A stretch of 64,000 nt of DNA from Siphonodentalium dalli (Eukaryota; Mollusca; Scaphopoda; Gadilida; Siphonodentaliidae), in contig CP136069.1 in the NCBI GenBank assembly GCA_032622095.1, forward strand, positions 185,555,122 to 185,619,121, read 5' to 3'. The translations under genes and the position numbers were made by a program. Position 1 is the stretch's first letter; every line of letters starts with the position of its first letter. The notes below the pieces were generated by a model that ran no database searches, was not told the origin of the DNA, and was given only the letters and a program-made list of their open reading frames with translations. Below are positions 23,134-32,123 of the stretch, piece after piece.

Positions 23134-23205
23134 TATCAAAAGAAATAAAGCATCTAATGCACCTTCAAGACCCTCATAATATCCAAGGCCCCAATCAAGC
23201 CTTCA

Positions 23206-23455
23206 AATAGTGTGTCTGTCATTTGCAGAATGAGGTCCCCAGAGGGTGAATTCAGTGATGCTACCCCGCATAGCAGGCCAGCATCACCAAATTCACCCTC
23301 TGGGGACATCATTCTGCTTACACCTCAGCAGAATGAGGTTCCCAGAGGGTGAATTTGGTGATGCCAGCCCGCCATGCAGGGTAGCATCACTAACTTCAGC
23401 CTCCGGGGACCTCACTCTGCAAATGACAGACACCCTATTTCAAGGCTTGGCCCCC
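23206..23455. mobile_element. GTCTGTC-family MITE, short form
   Basis: Two hairpins back to back (AATGAGGTCCCCAGAGGGTG ... and complement, twice) between CAAATAGTGTGTCTGTC and GACAGACACCCTATTT. The outer CAAGCCTT block is also inverted. No coding. Confidence 0.8.
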
Positions 23456-23578
23456 AATTGAAATTATTTGCATCATATCCTATATTATATAGCATTTAAG
23501 GAAACTCGAAAACATGATATATTGATGTTCTCAGGCAGGAAAATAATTAACATGATGTTTTATTGTTGAAGACAGAAC

Positions 23579-23637
23579 TACATTAATGCCCTAAATAATC
23601 GACTCCCAAACCACAGCAGAATTATGGGCAACCTTTC
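23579..23637. mobile_element. Solo left arm of the TA-flanked MITE
   Basis: TA-CATTAATGCCCTAAATAAT and CAGAATTATGGGCAAC match only the left end of the family; the rest is missing. Confidence 0.65.
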
Positions 23638-24004
23638 TATACATTTTATATAATTAGCCGAGGTAAAATATCTGGCCTAGGAAATTTATTAGCCTAGGAA
23701 GATTCCTGCTAATTAACAGGGCTGATAAACAGTTTTGTTGGAAGTGAAGGGATGAAAGTTTAATAAATGTAAATTGAACATGAGGGCCCAGATGGGTGCA
23801 ATGGAGGAATGATTAATATGAGCAATAATACAATCGAATGAAGTAAACAATATGAAAAATGGAACACATTCACTCATTACAACAACAATAACAACCATAT
23901 ATTCACTTGAATTATCACAGTTTAATATTATACCACTGAAAGCCAATTAGAACAACTGAATTGGTCATGATCACTTGTTTCCATTCGATGTGGCATCCAG
24001 GATA
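23638..24004. other. No gene
   Basis: AT-rich. A short inverted motif (GGCCTAGGAAATTTATTAGC) lies near 23674. Nothing else is supported. Confidence 0.45.
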
Positions 24005-24430
24005 TCCAAAAACATTGGTTAGGGTAAGAAGGACCAAACAAAGCATTGATTAATAGGGTTACCCATTATCAAAACATTGATTAGGATACCCAGGATCTCC
24101 ATAACATTGATTAGGGTACCCAGGATCTCAAAAAACATTGATTAATAGGGTACTAGTATGTAGGACCAACACATTGATTAATAGGGTTACCCATGATCAA
24201 AACATTGATTAGGGTACCCACCATTATCAAAACATTGATTAGGATACCCAGGATCTCCATAACATTGATTAGGGTACTAGTATGTAGGACCAACACATTG
24301 ATTAATAGGGTTACCCATGATCAAAACATTGATTAGGATACCCAGGATCTCCATAACATTGATTAGGGTACCCAGGATCTCAAAAAACATTGATTAGGGT
24401 CAAACCATTGATAAGGGTATCCAGTATCTC
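24005..24430. repeat. ~29-bp minisatellite
   Basis: Imperfect copies of AACATTGATTAGGGTACCCA plus GGATCTCCA, with insertions such as TACTAGTATGTAGGACCAAC repeated at higher order (about 24152 and 24274). Confidence 0.85.
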
Positions 24431-24637
24431 CAAATCTCATCAGCTAATACAATGGCAGATGGCACATAGCAAAAATAAATTAACAAAATTCTCTTTCTGA
24501 CTAGAGCTTTATGAATATCATATCGAATATCAATATATTTTGAATATCATATTTGTCATACCATTATTATAGAGTTATATCAGAAATATCAAGGTCGTCG
24601 ATATATTTATTTAAAACTTTTAAATGAACTAGCCGTC

Positions 24638-25082
24638 CACTTTGGCAATATCATGTGCAGGAGTATTCTGAGGAGTGGTGCAGGAATGCATAAATAGTCT
24701 TGAGATAAAGAGTCTTGAGTATCGCTAAAGGCATGACAACTAATTGGTGACAAGAAGTGCTACTCATTCAGTTAACCCTTTCATGATTGGAGCTGTGCTG
24801 GTGCAGCATTAAAGATCCTGTGTCAGTGCATTCTCTTATACAGAGTTCCCACTCATTTCTGCTAGCCTAATTTAAGCACTTTGGCAATATCATGTGTAGG
24901 AGTATTCTGAGGAGTGGTGTAGGAGTGCATAAATAGTCTCGCATGCATCAAAGGAGAGATAAAGAGTCTTGAGTATGACAACTAATTGGTGTGATAAGTA
25001 GTGCTACTCATTCAGTTAACCCTTTCATGATGGGAACTGCGCTGGTGCGGCATTAAAGAACCTGTGCTAGTGCATTCACTTA
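24638..25082. repeat. Direct duplication of ~204 bp
   Basis: CACTTTGGCAATATCATGTG through GTGCATTCTCTTATA occurs at 24638-24841 and again at 24877-25082, same orientation. The right copy runs on into a complete piggyBac-like MITE. The left copy stops inside it, so the duplication occurred after the MITE inserted or truncated the left copy. Confidence 0.75.
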
Positions 25083-25266
25083 TATTTGCGAGTCTCCCAT
25101 AGGGAGCCTCGCATATATAAGAGAATGCACTGGCTTACAAGGTTGTTAGGCCAATGTATTCTCTTATATATGCGAGACTCCCTATGGGAGACTTGCATAT
25201 ATAAGATAATGCATTGGCACAGGGTTTTCGCAACATTTCAGAAAGCTGCAGTCATGGAAGGATTAA
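25016..25266. mobile_element. piggyBac-like MITE with hairpin module
   Basis: TTAA-CCCTTTCATGATGGG on the left; CATGGAAGGA-TTAA on the right. Two copies of the CATTCTCTTATAT/ATATAAGAGAATGCA hairpin lie inside, with GAGTCTCCCATAGGGAGCCT loops. Confidence 0.7.
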
Positions 25267-25289
25267 TCTGCGGATCGATACCCATTGTG

Positions 25290-25595
25290 GTATAAGCAGA
25301 ATATGATAATTCTGGGAAGTATTTATAGTCTCAATTAACATTGTTTTTAGTTACTTTTTCCCTTCTGTTCAGTTTCTATATCCCCTAATTTGCAGAAGAT
25401 AAATTGCATAATCAAGGTTCGTAATGGGTGAACATCACAAACTTCAACTGACAACAGTTCTGGGGAACTTCAATCTGATCCTAGGTCTCCCATAGCAGCT
25501 GAGGCCTAAGCAGAATCAGGTCCCCAGAGAGAGAATTTGGTATGCGGAATAGCATCACTAAATTCACCCTCTGGGGACCTCATTCTGCAATATAC
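25290..25595. mobile_element. GTCTGTC-family MITE, long form, 5'-truncated
   Basis: TTCTGGGAAGTATTTATAGT ... CCCCTAATTTGCAG and the right hairpin (GGTCCCCAGAGAGAGAATTT ... TTCACCCTCTGGGGACC) match 3780-4060. The left hairpin and GACAGACAC end are missing. Confidence 0.65.
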
Positions 25596-25778
25596 TAAAT
25601 ATTAATGGCGTCTTCTGTGTACAAATGCTCAAACAAGACGAACATAATACCATTGAAACATTGATATGACGAGGCAAACGAAACTTTACTCGGGTGTGTC
25701 CGCCTTTTCAACGACGGAGATAGATAAAGTCACTGGATGTGGAATCCATCAACATTGCCAACGTCATTGGAGGTTTAC

Positions 25779-26038
25779 AAACAAGCCTTGAAATAGGGTG
25801 TCTGTCATTTGCAGAATGAGGTTCCCAGAGGGTGAATTTAGTGATGCTACCCCGCATAGCGGGCTAGCATCACCAAATTCACCCTCTGGGAACCTCATTC
25901 TGCTGAGGTGTAAGCAGAATGAGGTCCCCAGAGGGTGAATTTGGTGATGCTAGCCCGCTATGCGGGGTAGCATCACTAAATTCACCCTCTGGGGACCTCA
26001 TTCTGCAAATGACAGACACCCTATTTCAAGGCTTGTTT
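25779..26038. mobile_element. GTCTGTC-family MITE, near-perfect 260-bp palindrome
   Basis: The arms run from AAACAAGCCTTGAAATAGGG to its complement at the right end with very few differences. Each arm contains its own hairpin (GGGTGAATTTAGTGATGCTA ... CACCC), so the strand can form either one long stem or two shorter ones. It is the youngest-looking copy of the family. Confidence 0.85.
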
Positions 26039-26130
26039 ACAAAATTACTACAATGTTTACACTTTTGTGCATTTCAGATGTTGAGTTTTATGAAAATGGA
26101 CAATCGATATTGTTGAAGTTTTGGTCAGTT

Positions 26131-26619
26131 TTAAAGGTACTCAATCCGATAAAACTCCTCTCAATTACTATTTTAATGGCTTCGGGGGGTCAAAAATATT
26201 TGATTCGAGTCGAGGAAGTCACCCATCAAAGCTCAGATTTGTTAGATAACGATTTTAGAAATCTATTATTTTTCATTATCGGGAATACTTTCTGGCCCAG
26301 AACTCAGTCAAAATTGCGTTATTATTACCACTTGATTTTAGAGTTATCCATCCTTGTCTGTTTGAAAAGTGTTTTGGTGTACACATCTCGCGCAGGTTAC
26401 GAAACTGACGGCAATTATTAGTACTCATCTCGAGAAACTAACAAATTTAAAAAATCAATATCTAATAACTCTGAGCTTTGTTTGATGGGTTCCTCGACTC
26501 GAATCAAATATTTTTTACCCCCAAAGCCAAAGAAATAGTAATATAGGACCCTCTGATCGGATTGTTGTTGTTGGAATCTGTTGAGATGGGGACCCTCTGT
26601 TCGGATTGAGTACCTTTAA
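26131..26619. mobile_element. TTAA-flanked MITE with AGGTACTCAATCCGA ends
   Basis: TTAA-AGGTACTCAATCCGATAA on the left; TTCGGATTGAGTACCT-TTAA on the right. Subterminal inverted blocks include GGCTTCGGGGGGTCAAAAAT, paired with GCTTTGGGGGTAAAAAATAT-type sequence at about 26500, and GATTCGAGTCGAGGA. A 153-codon ORF across it has no family resemblance. A second copy lies at 31683. Confidence 0.8.
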
Positions 26620-26708
26620 ATAGTTGAATATTAAGAACTTCAAACAGGTCAGGTGGCTAAATAGTGAAACATTAGTTCAAAGTAGTGAAATAAGAATGTA
26701 ATACGTTT

Positions 26709-26941
26709 TTAACCCTTTCATGACGGGAGCTGCGCTGGTGTAGCATTAAACATCCTGTGCCAGTGCATTCTCTTTTATATGCGAGTCTTCCATGGGGAGC
26801 CTCGCACATATTAGACAATGCACTGGCTTACAAGGTCAAGGTAAATATTGTTAGACCTATGTATTCTCTTATATTCAAGAGAATGCATTGGCACAGGGTT
26901 TTCACAAAAAAATCAGGAAGCTCCCATCGTGAAAGGGTTAA
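26709..26941. mobile_element. piggyBac-like MITE with hairpin module
   Basis: TTAA-CCCTTTCATGACGGGAGC and GCTCCCATCGTGAAAGGG-TTAA, with the GCATTCTCTT/AAGAGAATGCA hairpins inside. Closest relative is 25016-25266. Confidence 0.8.
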
Positions 26942-27520
26942 CACTTTCTTTACAAAATACTCATTGACAAGTAGCTTTCCATTAGAAAATAAAAACATTT
27001 CCCACCAATGCATAGGATTCCTTCTGAACTTTCTATTATCTGTCGTCTGCTTATATTTCATAAACATCCCTCCAGATTAATAATAGACCATTCCAATGTA
27101 TAATTTGATAACTCTGTGGAAGAATCCATTTAGTACTGAAGGATTAATATGACTTTAAGCATCATTCTCTGATAGCGGAAGTAAATAACATGGCGGTTCG
27201 TGTGAGATTTTGAGATCTTGGGTACTTCAATATTTTGTGTATCCTATTTATCCAAGCAACATTTCAAGATCACAGGCACCCTAATTAACAAATACATGCA
27301 AAAGTGACCAATTCAGTCTACTTATAGACTTATTACATACATGTAACGGAATGTGAAGAGCGCAATAGCTGAGCAAAAAGAGGGTAATAGTCTTTTGATT
27401 GTATGAAGTGTGATCACATGTCATTGAGCAGTTTTGAGCATTGCCTGGCAAACAAACTATCGCCCGGGCTAGAGACTTTTACCTACCTGCTGACACCGAG
27501 AATTGTGTCATTTTATTATA
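26942..27520. other. No gene
   Basis: AT-rich with short ORFs only. CCATTTAGTACTGAAGG and CATGGCGGTTCGTGTGAG are unplaced. Confidence 0.45.
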
Positions 27521-27610
27521 CTAGCTGAAACAAGCTCCCTTTGGGAGCCTTTATTCAGCGCCTGCGGCCCTTTTGTGCATTAAGGGCCTGCAGCCCCTGT
27601 GTGCACATTC
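27521..27610 (-). mobile_element. Helitron 3' terminus, minus strand
   Basis: Read on the minus strand: hairpin GCTCCC-AAA-GGGAGC (27534-27548), then TTGTTTCAG, then CTAG, with T as the next host base. This is the Helitron 3' rule (hairpin about 10 nt before CTRR, insertion next to T). The element would extend to higher coordinates; its 5' TC end and body are not identified. A further GC-rich inverted pair (GGGCCTGCAGCCC) lies at about 27586. Confidence 0.5.
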
Positions 27611-27849
27611 GCCCACATTTCAACATAAATATTCACATAGACACATATTCGACTATGAAATAAGCCAAGCTCATAGTGGACTTATACCCGTAATTCTGTT
27701 GGATGGCACAGGCCACAGTGAAAACACATATATAAAGAGCGTACATCTGGTCTGCAAATAAGTTCATATTGAACCTAAATATTCACATTTATATTATTTT
27801 TTTTTAAAACTAACGCCGTTATAATCTCTGCCAGGTACCGCGGTTCAGG

Positions 27850-28330
27850 TTCCTTGACTCACATCAAATATATTTCACCCACGAAGCCAAATATATTAAA
27901 TCCCATGAAGCCAAATAAATTTCACCCACGAAGCCAACTATATTTCCACCCACGATGTCAAATATAACTAAATATATTTCACCCTCGAAGCCATATATAT
28001 TTCACACATGAAGCCAAATACATTTCACCCACGAAGCCAAATATATTTCACCCACGAAGCCAAATATATTTCACCCATGAAGCCAAATATATTTCACCCA
28101 CAAAGCCAAATATATTTCACCCACGAAGCAAAATATATTTCACCCACGAAGCAAAATATATTTCACTCACGAAGCCAAATATATTTCATCCACGAAGCAA
28201 AATATATTTCACCCACGAAGCAAAATATATTTCATCCACGAAGCCAAATATATTTCATCCACGAAGCCAAATATATTTCATCCATGAAGCCAAATATATT
28301 TCATCCACGAAGCCAAAGAAAAGTAATTTA
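27850..28330. repeat. 23-bp minisatellite grown from a MITE segment
   Basis: About 20 copies of CACGAAGCCAAATATATTTC plus ACC. The left flank (GGTTCCTTGACTCACATCAA) and right flank (AGCCAAAGAAAAGTAA, then CATCTTTAA) match the interior and end of the TTAA MITEs (compare 26490-26545). One internal stretch of a MITE therefore seems to have expanded. Confidence 0.8.
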
Positions 28331-28365
28331 AATCGGACAGGGCATCTTTAATAGACTGAGTCCAT

Positions 28366-28745
28366 TTGCAGAATGAGGTCCCTGAGGGTGAATTTGGTGA
28401 TGCTATCCTGCACTGCGGGCTATCAGTACCAAATTCACCCTCTGGGGACCTCATTCTGCTTAGGCCTCATCTTCTGGGAAGTACTATAGTCTCAAATTAA
28501 TATTGTTTTTAGTCACTTTTTCCCTTCTGTTCAGCTTCTATATCCCCTAAGTTAAAATGCATAATCGAGGTATCTAATGGGTAAACATTACCAACTTTAA
28601 CTGGAGAACTTCAGGTCTCCCATAAAAGTTGAGGTCTATGCAGAATGAGGTCCCCCAGAGAGTGAATTTGGTGATGCTAGCTTGCCGTACGGGATAGTAT
28701 CACTAAATTCACCCTCTGGGGACCTCATTCTGCAAATGTCAGACA
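28366..28745. mobile_element. GTCTGTC-family MITE, long form
   Basis: CCATTTGCAGAATGAGGTCC at the left and CATTCTGCAAATGTCAGACA at the right, with the shared centre (CTTCTGGGAAGTACTATAGT ... TCTATATCCCCTAA). Each end keeps its own hairpin. Confidence 0.75.
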
Positions 28746-28972
28746 CACTTCAGATTAGACTATGTTTGATTTCCATATATACACAAAGGTTCTGATTTCA
28801 CACCCATTCAAGCTCCTCATGTGAATTGCTCATGATCAGATATGGGGAGAGGCGAGGTCTAAGGTGCCATCTCATTTATATCCCAGTGTGTTAGGTTCAC
28901 AACCTAAGTCATGACCAGCTATGGCGGGCCATGAGATTGTGGTGATGACCTTGATTGTTGATTGAGAGCTTT

Positions 28973-29070
28973 CCGATGAATGGCAACAAGCCATATTTCC
29001 GACTAAATCCTGAAAAGTTACCCATAATTCTGCTTTGGTTAAGAGGTCGATTAATTAGAGCATTACTGTA
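28973..29070. mobile_element. Solo right arm of the TA-flanked MITE
   Basis: GAGAGCTTTCCGATGAATGG through GAGCATTACTG-TA matches only the right half of the family. It complements the solo left arm at 23579. Confidence 0.7.
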
Positions 29071-29335
29071 TATTGCGATGAGTAAAATGAATTATGGATA
29101 TATCACCTGTACTCAGTTTTAATATTCAATAGTTGAGTTTGACAATGTGATCTCTGAAGTGATCTGCTATGCCATAAACCATTGAAATCACACATGGTCT
29201 GTGCCACTCTCCAATGAAATGGAGGGCATCCTTTCAATACAGAACCTAATTTTAATAGAGGGTTCCCCAAGACGTACTACATCTGATATACAATTTTTGT
29301 CAGCTTTTCAAAGAGACTGATTATTGATCTAGTAG

Positions 29336-29775
29336 TTAACCGAAAGCAGGGACTTTTGCGTAATATAAACCTGAATAAAAATAACACATGCCCGTTGCTA
29401 AACAAGGAAGAATCAAAAGTCTTTTAAAATCATTGGATTTCTTCAAAAAACGAAATGACATCAATAACACATACAAGCAGAGCAACGGAAAGGTAACCTT
29501 GACTATTCTCAAAAGTAATGTTACATAAGCATGGGCTACGAGATTTCGGAAAACAAACGGACAATAGCATGACGAATGAGTGTTATATGTATTCTCACTG
29601 CAATCAACACCCTCAATGAAGGGGCCGTGATGATGCTGTATTAACCACAGAGAATCAAACGGTGTCGTGTTAAATACTGTCAGCTGATCCAGGAATATGT
29701 GGGTGTCATTATAGACGTACATATGGCCATATGTATTAATCCCGTCCTTGGAATATCTATATGCTGACCAATCAT
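29336..29775 (-). CDS. Last exon of an acid phosphatase type 7 / purple acid phosphatase-like gene
   Basis: On the minus strand an exon opens after a good acceptor (TTTCTTTTACAG|AT) and runs 146 codons to a TAA at 29336. Its start reads DWSAYRYSKDG, then YGHMYVYNDTHIFLDQL, then SLWLIQHHHGPF. This matches the C-terminal end of metallophosphoesterase-type purple acid phosphatases (DWSAxR...G...M.xxNxTHxxxxQ...D...xxxHGPF). The family hydrolyses phosphomonoesters at a binuclear metal centre, usually in the secretory pathway. The metal-ligand motifs are in earlier exons, not found in this window. Past the family's usual end, ~90 residues include a hydrophobic stretch (LLRIVKVTFPLLCLYVLL) that could anchor a membrane protein. 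The exon is undamaged, so it may belong to a live gene extending to higher coordinates, or be an isolated fragment. Confidence 0.6.
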
Positions 29776-29894
29776 CTGTAAAAGAAATATTTTAGAACAT
29801 TTAAAATGAAAGTGTCAATGACACTGCAGCTCAACTTAGGTAGGGGAATAATTTAATGGTTGACAGTATATAGGAAAGGAAAGGTGCTAATTGA

Positions 29895-31375
29895 AATGTC
29901 TGACCTGTGCCAAAGGATTTAGTCATGCAAAGAGTAAAATCCAAGATGGCTGCTGGCGGCCATGTTTTTTGGCCAATTGACCCCCAAAGGACTCGTTCCC
30001 ATCTACATGTCATTGTTAACATCCATGACAAATTTCATGAAGATCTGACCAAAGCTACGACCTGTGGCCCGCGACAAAGGATTTAATCATGCAAAGAGTA
30101 AAATACAAGATGGCTGCTGGCGGCCATGTTTTTTGGCCGAACGACCCCAAAATGACTCGTTCGCATCTACATGTCATTGTTAACATCCATGACAAATTTT
30201 ATGAAGTTCCGACCAAAGCTACGACCTGTAGCCCGCGCCAAAGGATTTAGTCATGCAAAGAGTAAAATCCAAGATGGCTGCTGGCGGCCATGTTTTTTGG
30301 CCGAACGACCCCAAAATCACTCGTTCCCATCTACATGTCAATATTAACATCCATGACAAATTTCATGATGATCAGATAAATAGTACGACCTGTAGCCAGC
30401 GCCAATGGATTGATTTTTGAAATCCAAGATGGCTGAGCAGCCATGTTTTTGTTGCCGAATGACCCCAAAATGACTCGTTCCCATCTACATGTCAATGGCA
30501 ACGTTCATGACAAATTTCATAAACATCAGACAAAAGGTACGACCTGTAGCCCGCGCCAAAGGATTTAGTCATGTAAAGAGTAAAATCCAAGATGGCTGCT
30601 GACGGCCATGTTTTTCGGCCGAACGACACCAAAATGACTCGTTCCCATCTACATGTCATTGTTAACATCCCTGACAAATTTCATGAAGTTCCGACCAAAG
30701 CTACAACCTGTAGCCCGCGCCCAAGGATTTAGTCATGCAAAGAGTAAAAACCAAGATGGCTGCTGGCGGCCATGTTTTTTGACCGAACAACCCCAAAATC
30801 ACTCGTTCCCATCTACATGTCAATATTAACAACCATGACAAATTTCATGATGATCAGATGAATAGTACGACCTGTAGCCCGCGCCAATGGATTGAATTTT
30901 GAAATCCAAAATGGCCGCCAGCAGCCATGTTTTTTGGCCGAATGACCCCAAAATGACTCGTTCCCATCTACATGTCAATGGCAACGTTCATGACAAATTT
31001 CATAAACATCAGACAAAAGGTACGACCTGTAGCCCGCGCCAAACGATTTAGTCATGCAAAGAGTAAAATCCAAGATGGCTGCTGGCGGCCATGTGTTTTG
31101 GCCGAACGACCCCAAAATCACTCGTTCCCATCTACATGTCAATATTAACATCCATGACAAATTTCATGATGATCAGACGAACAGTACGACCTGTAGCCCG
31201 TGCCAATGGATTGAATTTTGAAATCCAAGATGGCTGCCAGCGGCCATGTTTTTTGGCCGAATGACACCAAAATGACTCGTTCCCATCTACATGTCAATGT
31301 CAACATTCATGACAAATTTCATAAAGATCAGAACAAAGGTACGACCTGTAGCCCGCGCCAAAGGAAATTGTTGAC
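29895..31375. repeat. 164-bp satellite with three-unit higher-order repeat
   Basis: Successive ACGACCTGT blocks at 30057, 30221, 30385, 30539, 30703, 30867, 31022, 31186 and 31341 give spacings 164,164,154,164,164,155,164,155. Three unit types (marked GAAGTTCCGACCAAAGCT, GATGATCAGA..AATAGT and AAACATCAGACAAAAGGT) recur as A-B-C, A-B-C, B-C. Each unit carries AAGATGGC and GGCGGCCATGTTTT, YY1-like words. The array ends at AAAGGAAATTGTTGACGGAC. Confidence 0.9.
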
Positions 31376-31682
31376 GGACACACGGGATAGGTGCTGTTGA
31401 CCTCAAATGACATAAAGAGGCACTAATAATTAGCAATATAGAGCGTTCATTGTCAACTGAATAGATAGATGTAACTTTAAATGACTTGAAGGGCCACTAA
31501 TAAATTATGCGTTCTACACCTGAGCAACGCCGGGTACCCGTGCCTTCACCTCAGCCAGTAGTAAATAAAACTAACGTTATCATCTGGAACGAGAGGCCGA
31601 TGTTTAACCCATACCTTGGCGATAGCGATTAGCTATTTTCATAAATCCTTACACAACCTTTTCAACAATTCACACCTTACTA

Positions 31683-32123
31683 TTAAAGTTACTCAATCCG
31701 ATTAAGCACCCCTCAGTTACTATTTATTTGGCTTCGGGGGTAAAAAATATTTGATTTGAATTGAGGAACCCATTCATCAAGGCTCAGAGTGAGCAGATAT
31801 AAATTCTTTAAATCTATTATTTTTCACACCTGGAATATTTAGTGGCCCAGTACAAGTCGATGAGAAGACCAAATAGCAGATGAAGATGGATAACTCTAAA
31901 ATCAAGTGACCTTTTTGTGTCAGATATTTGACAAACCGGGAAAATTTCATTGTACAAATTGTTAATAAATAACAGGTTTTGGGCAATTTTATACTATAGT
32001 GGACTGTGGATAGCATTATTATTGGGCAATTAGTTGATTCTGATAACTGAAGCGGCATTTAACAAAAATTGTTGTTGTTGGAATCTGATATGGGGACCAT
32101 CGAATCAGATTGAGTACCTTTAA
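31683..32123. mobile_element. TTAA-flanked MITE, second copy
   Basis: TTAA-AGTTACTCAATCCGAT and ATCAGATTGAGTACCT-TTAA. The interior GGCTTCGGGGGTAAAAAATA and GTTGTTGTTGGAATCTGATA matches 26131-26619. Confidence 0.8.

Noticed and set aside
25960-26421. 153-codon plus-strand ORF
   Set aside because: Spans two MITEs and has no family resemblance.
28008-28331. 107-codon plus-strand ORF
   Set aside because: Translation of the 23-bp minisatellite derived from a MITE.
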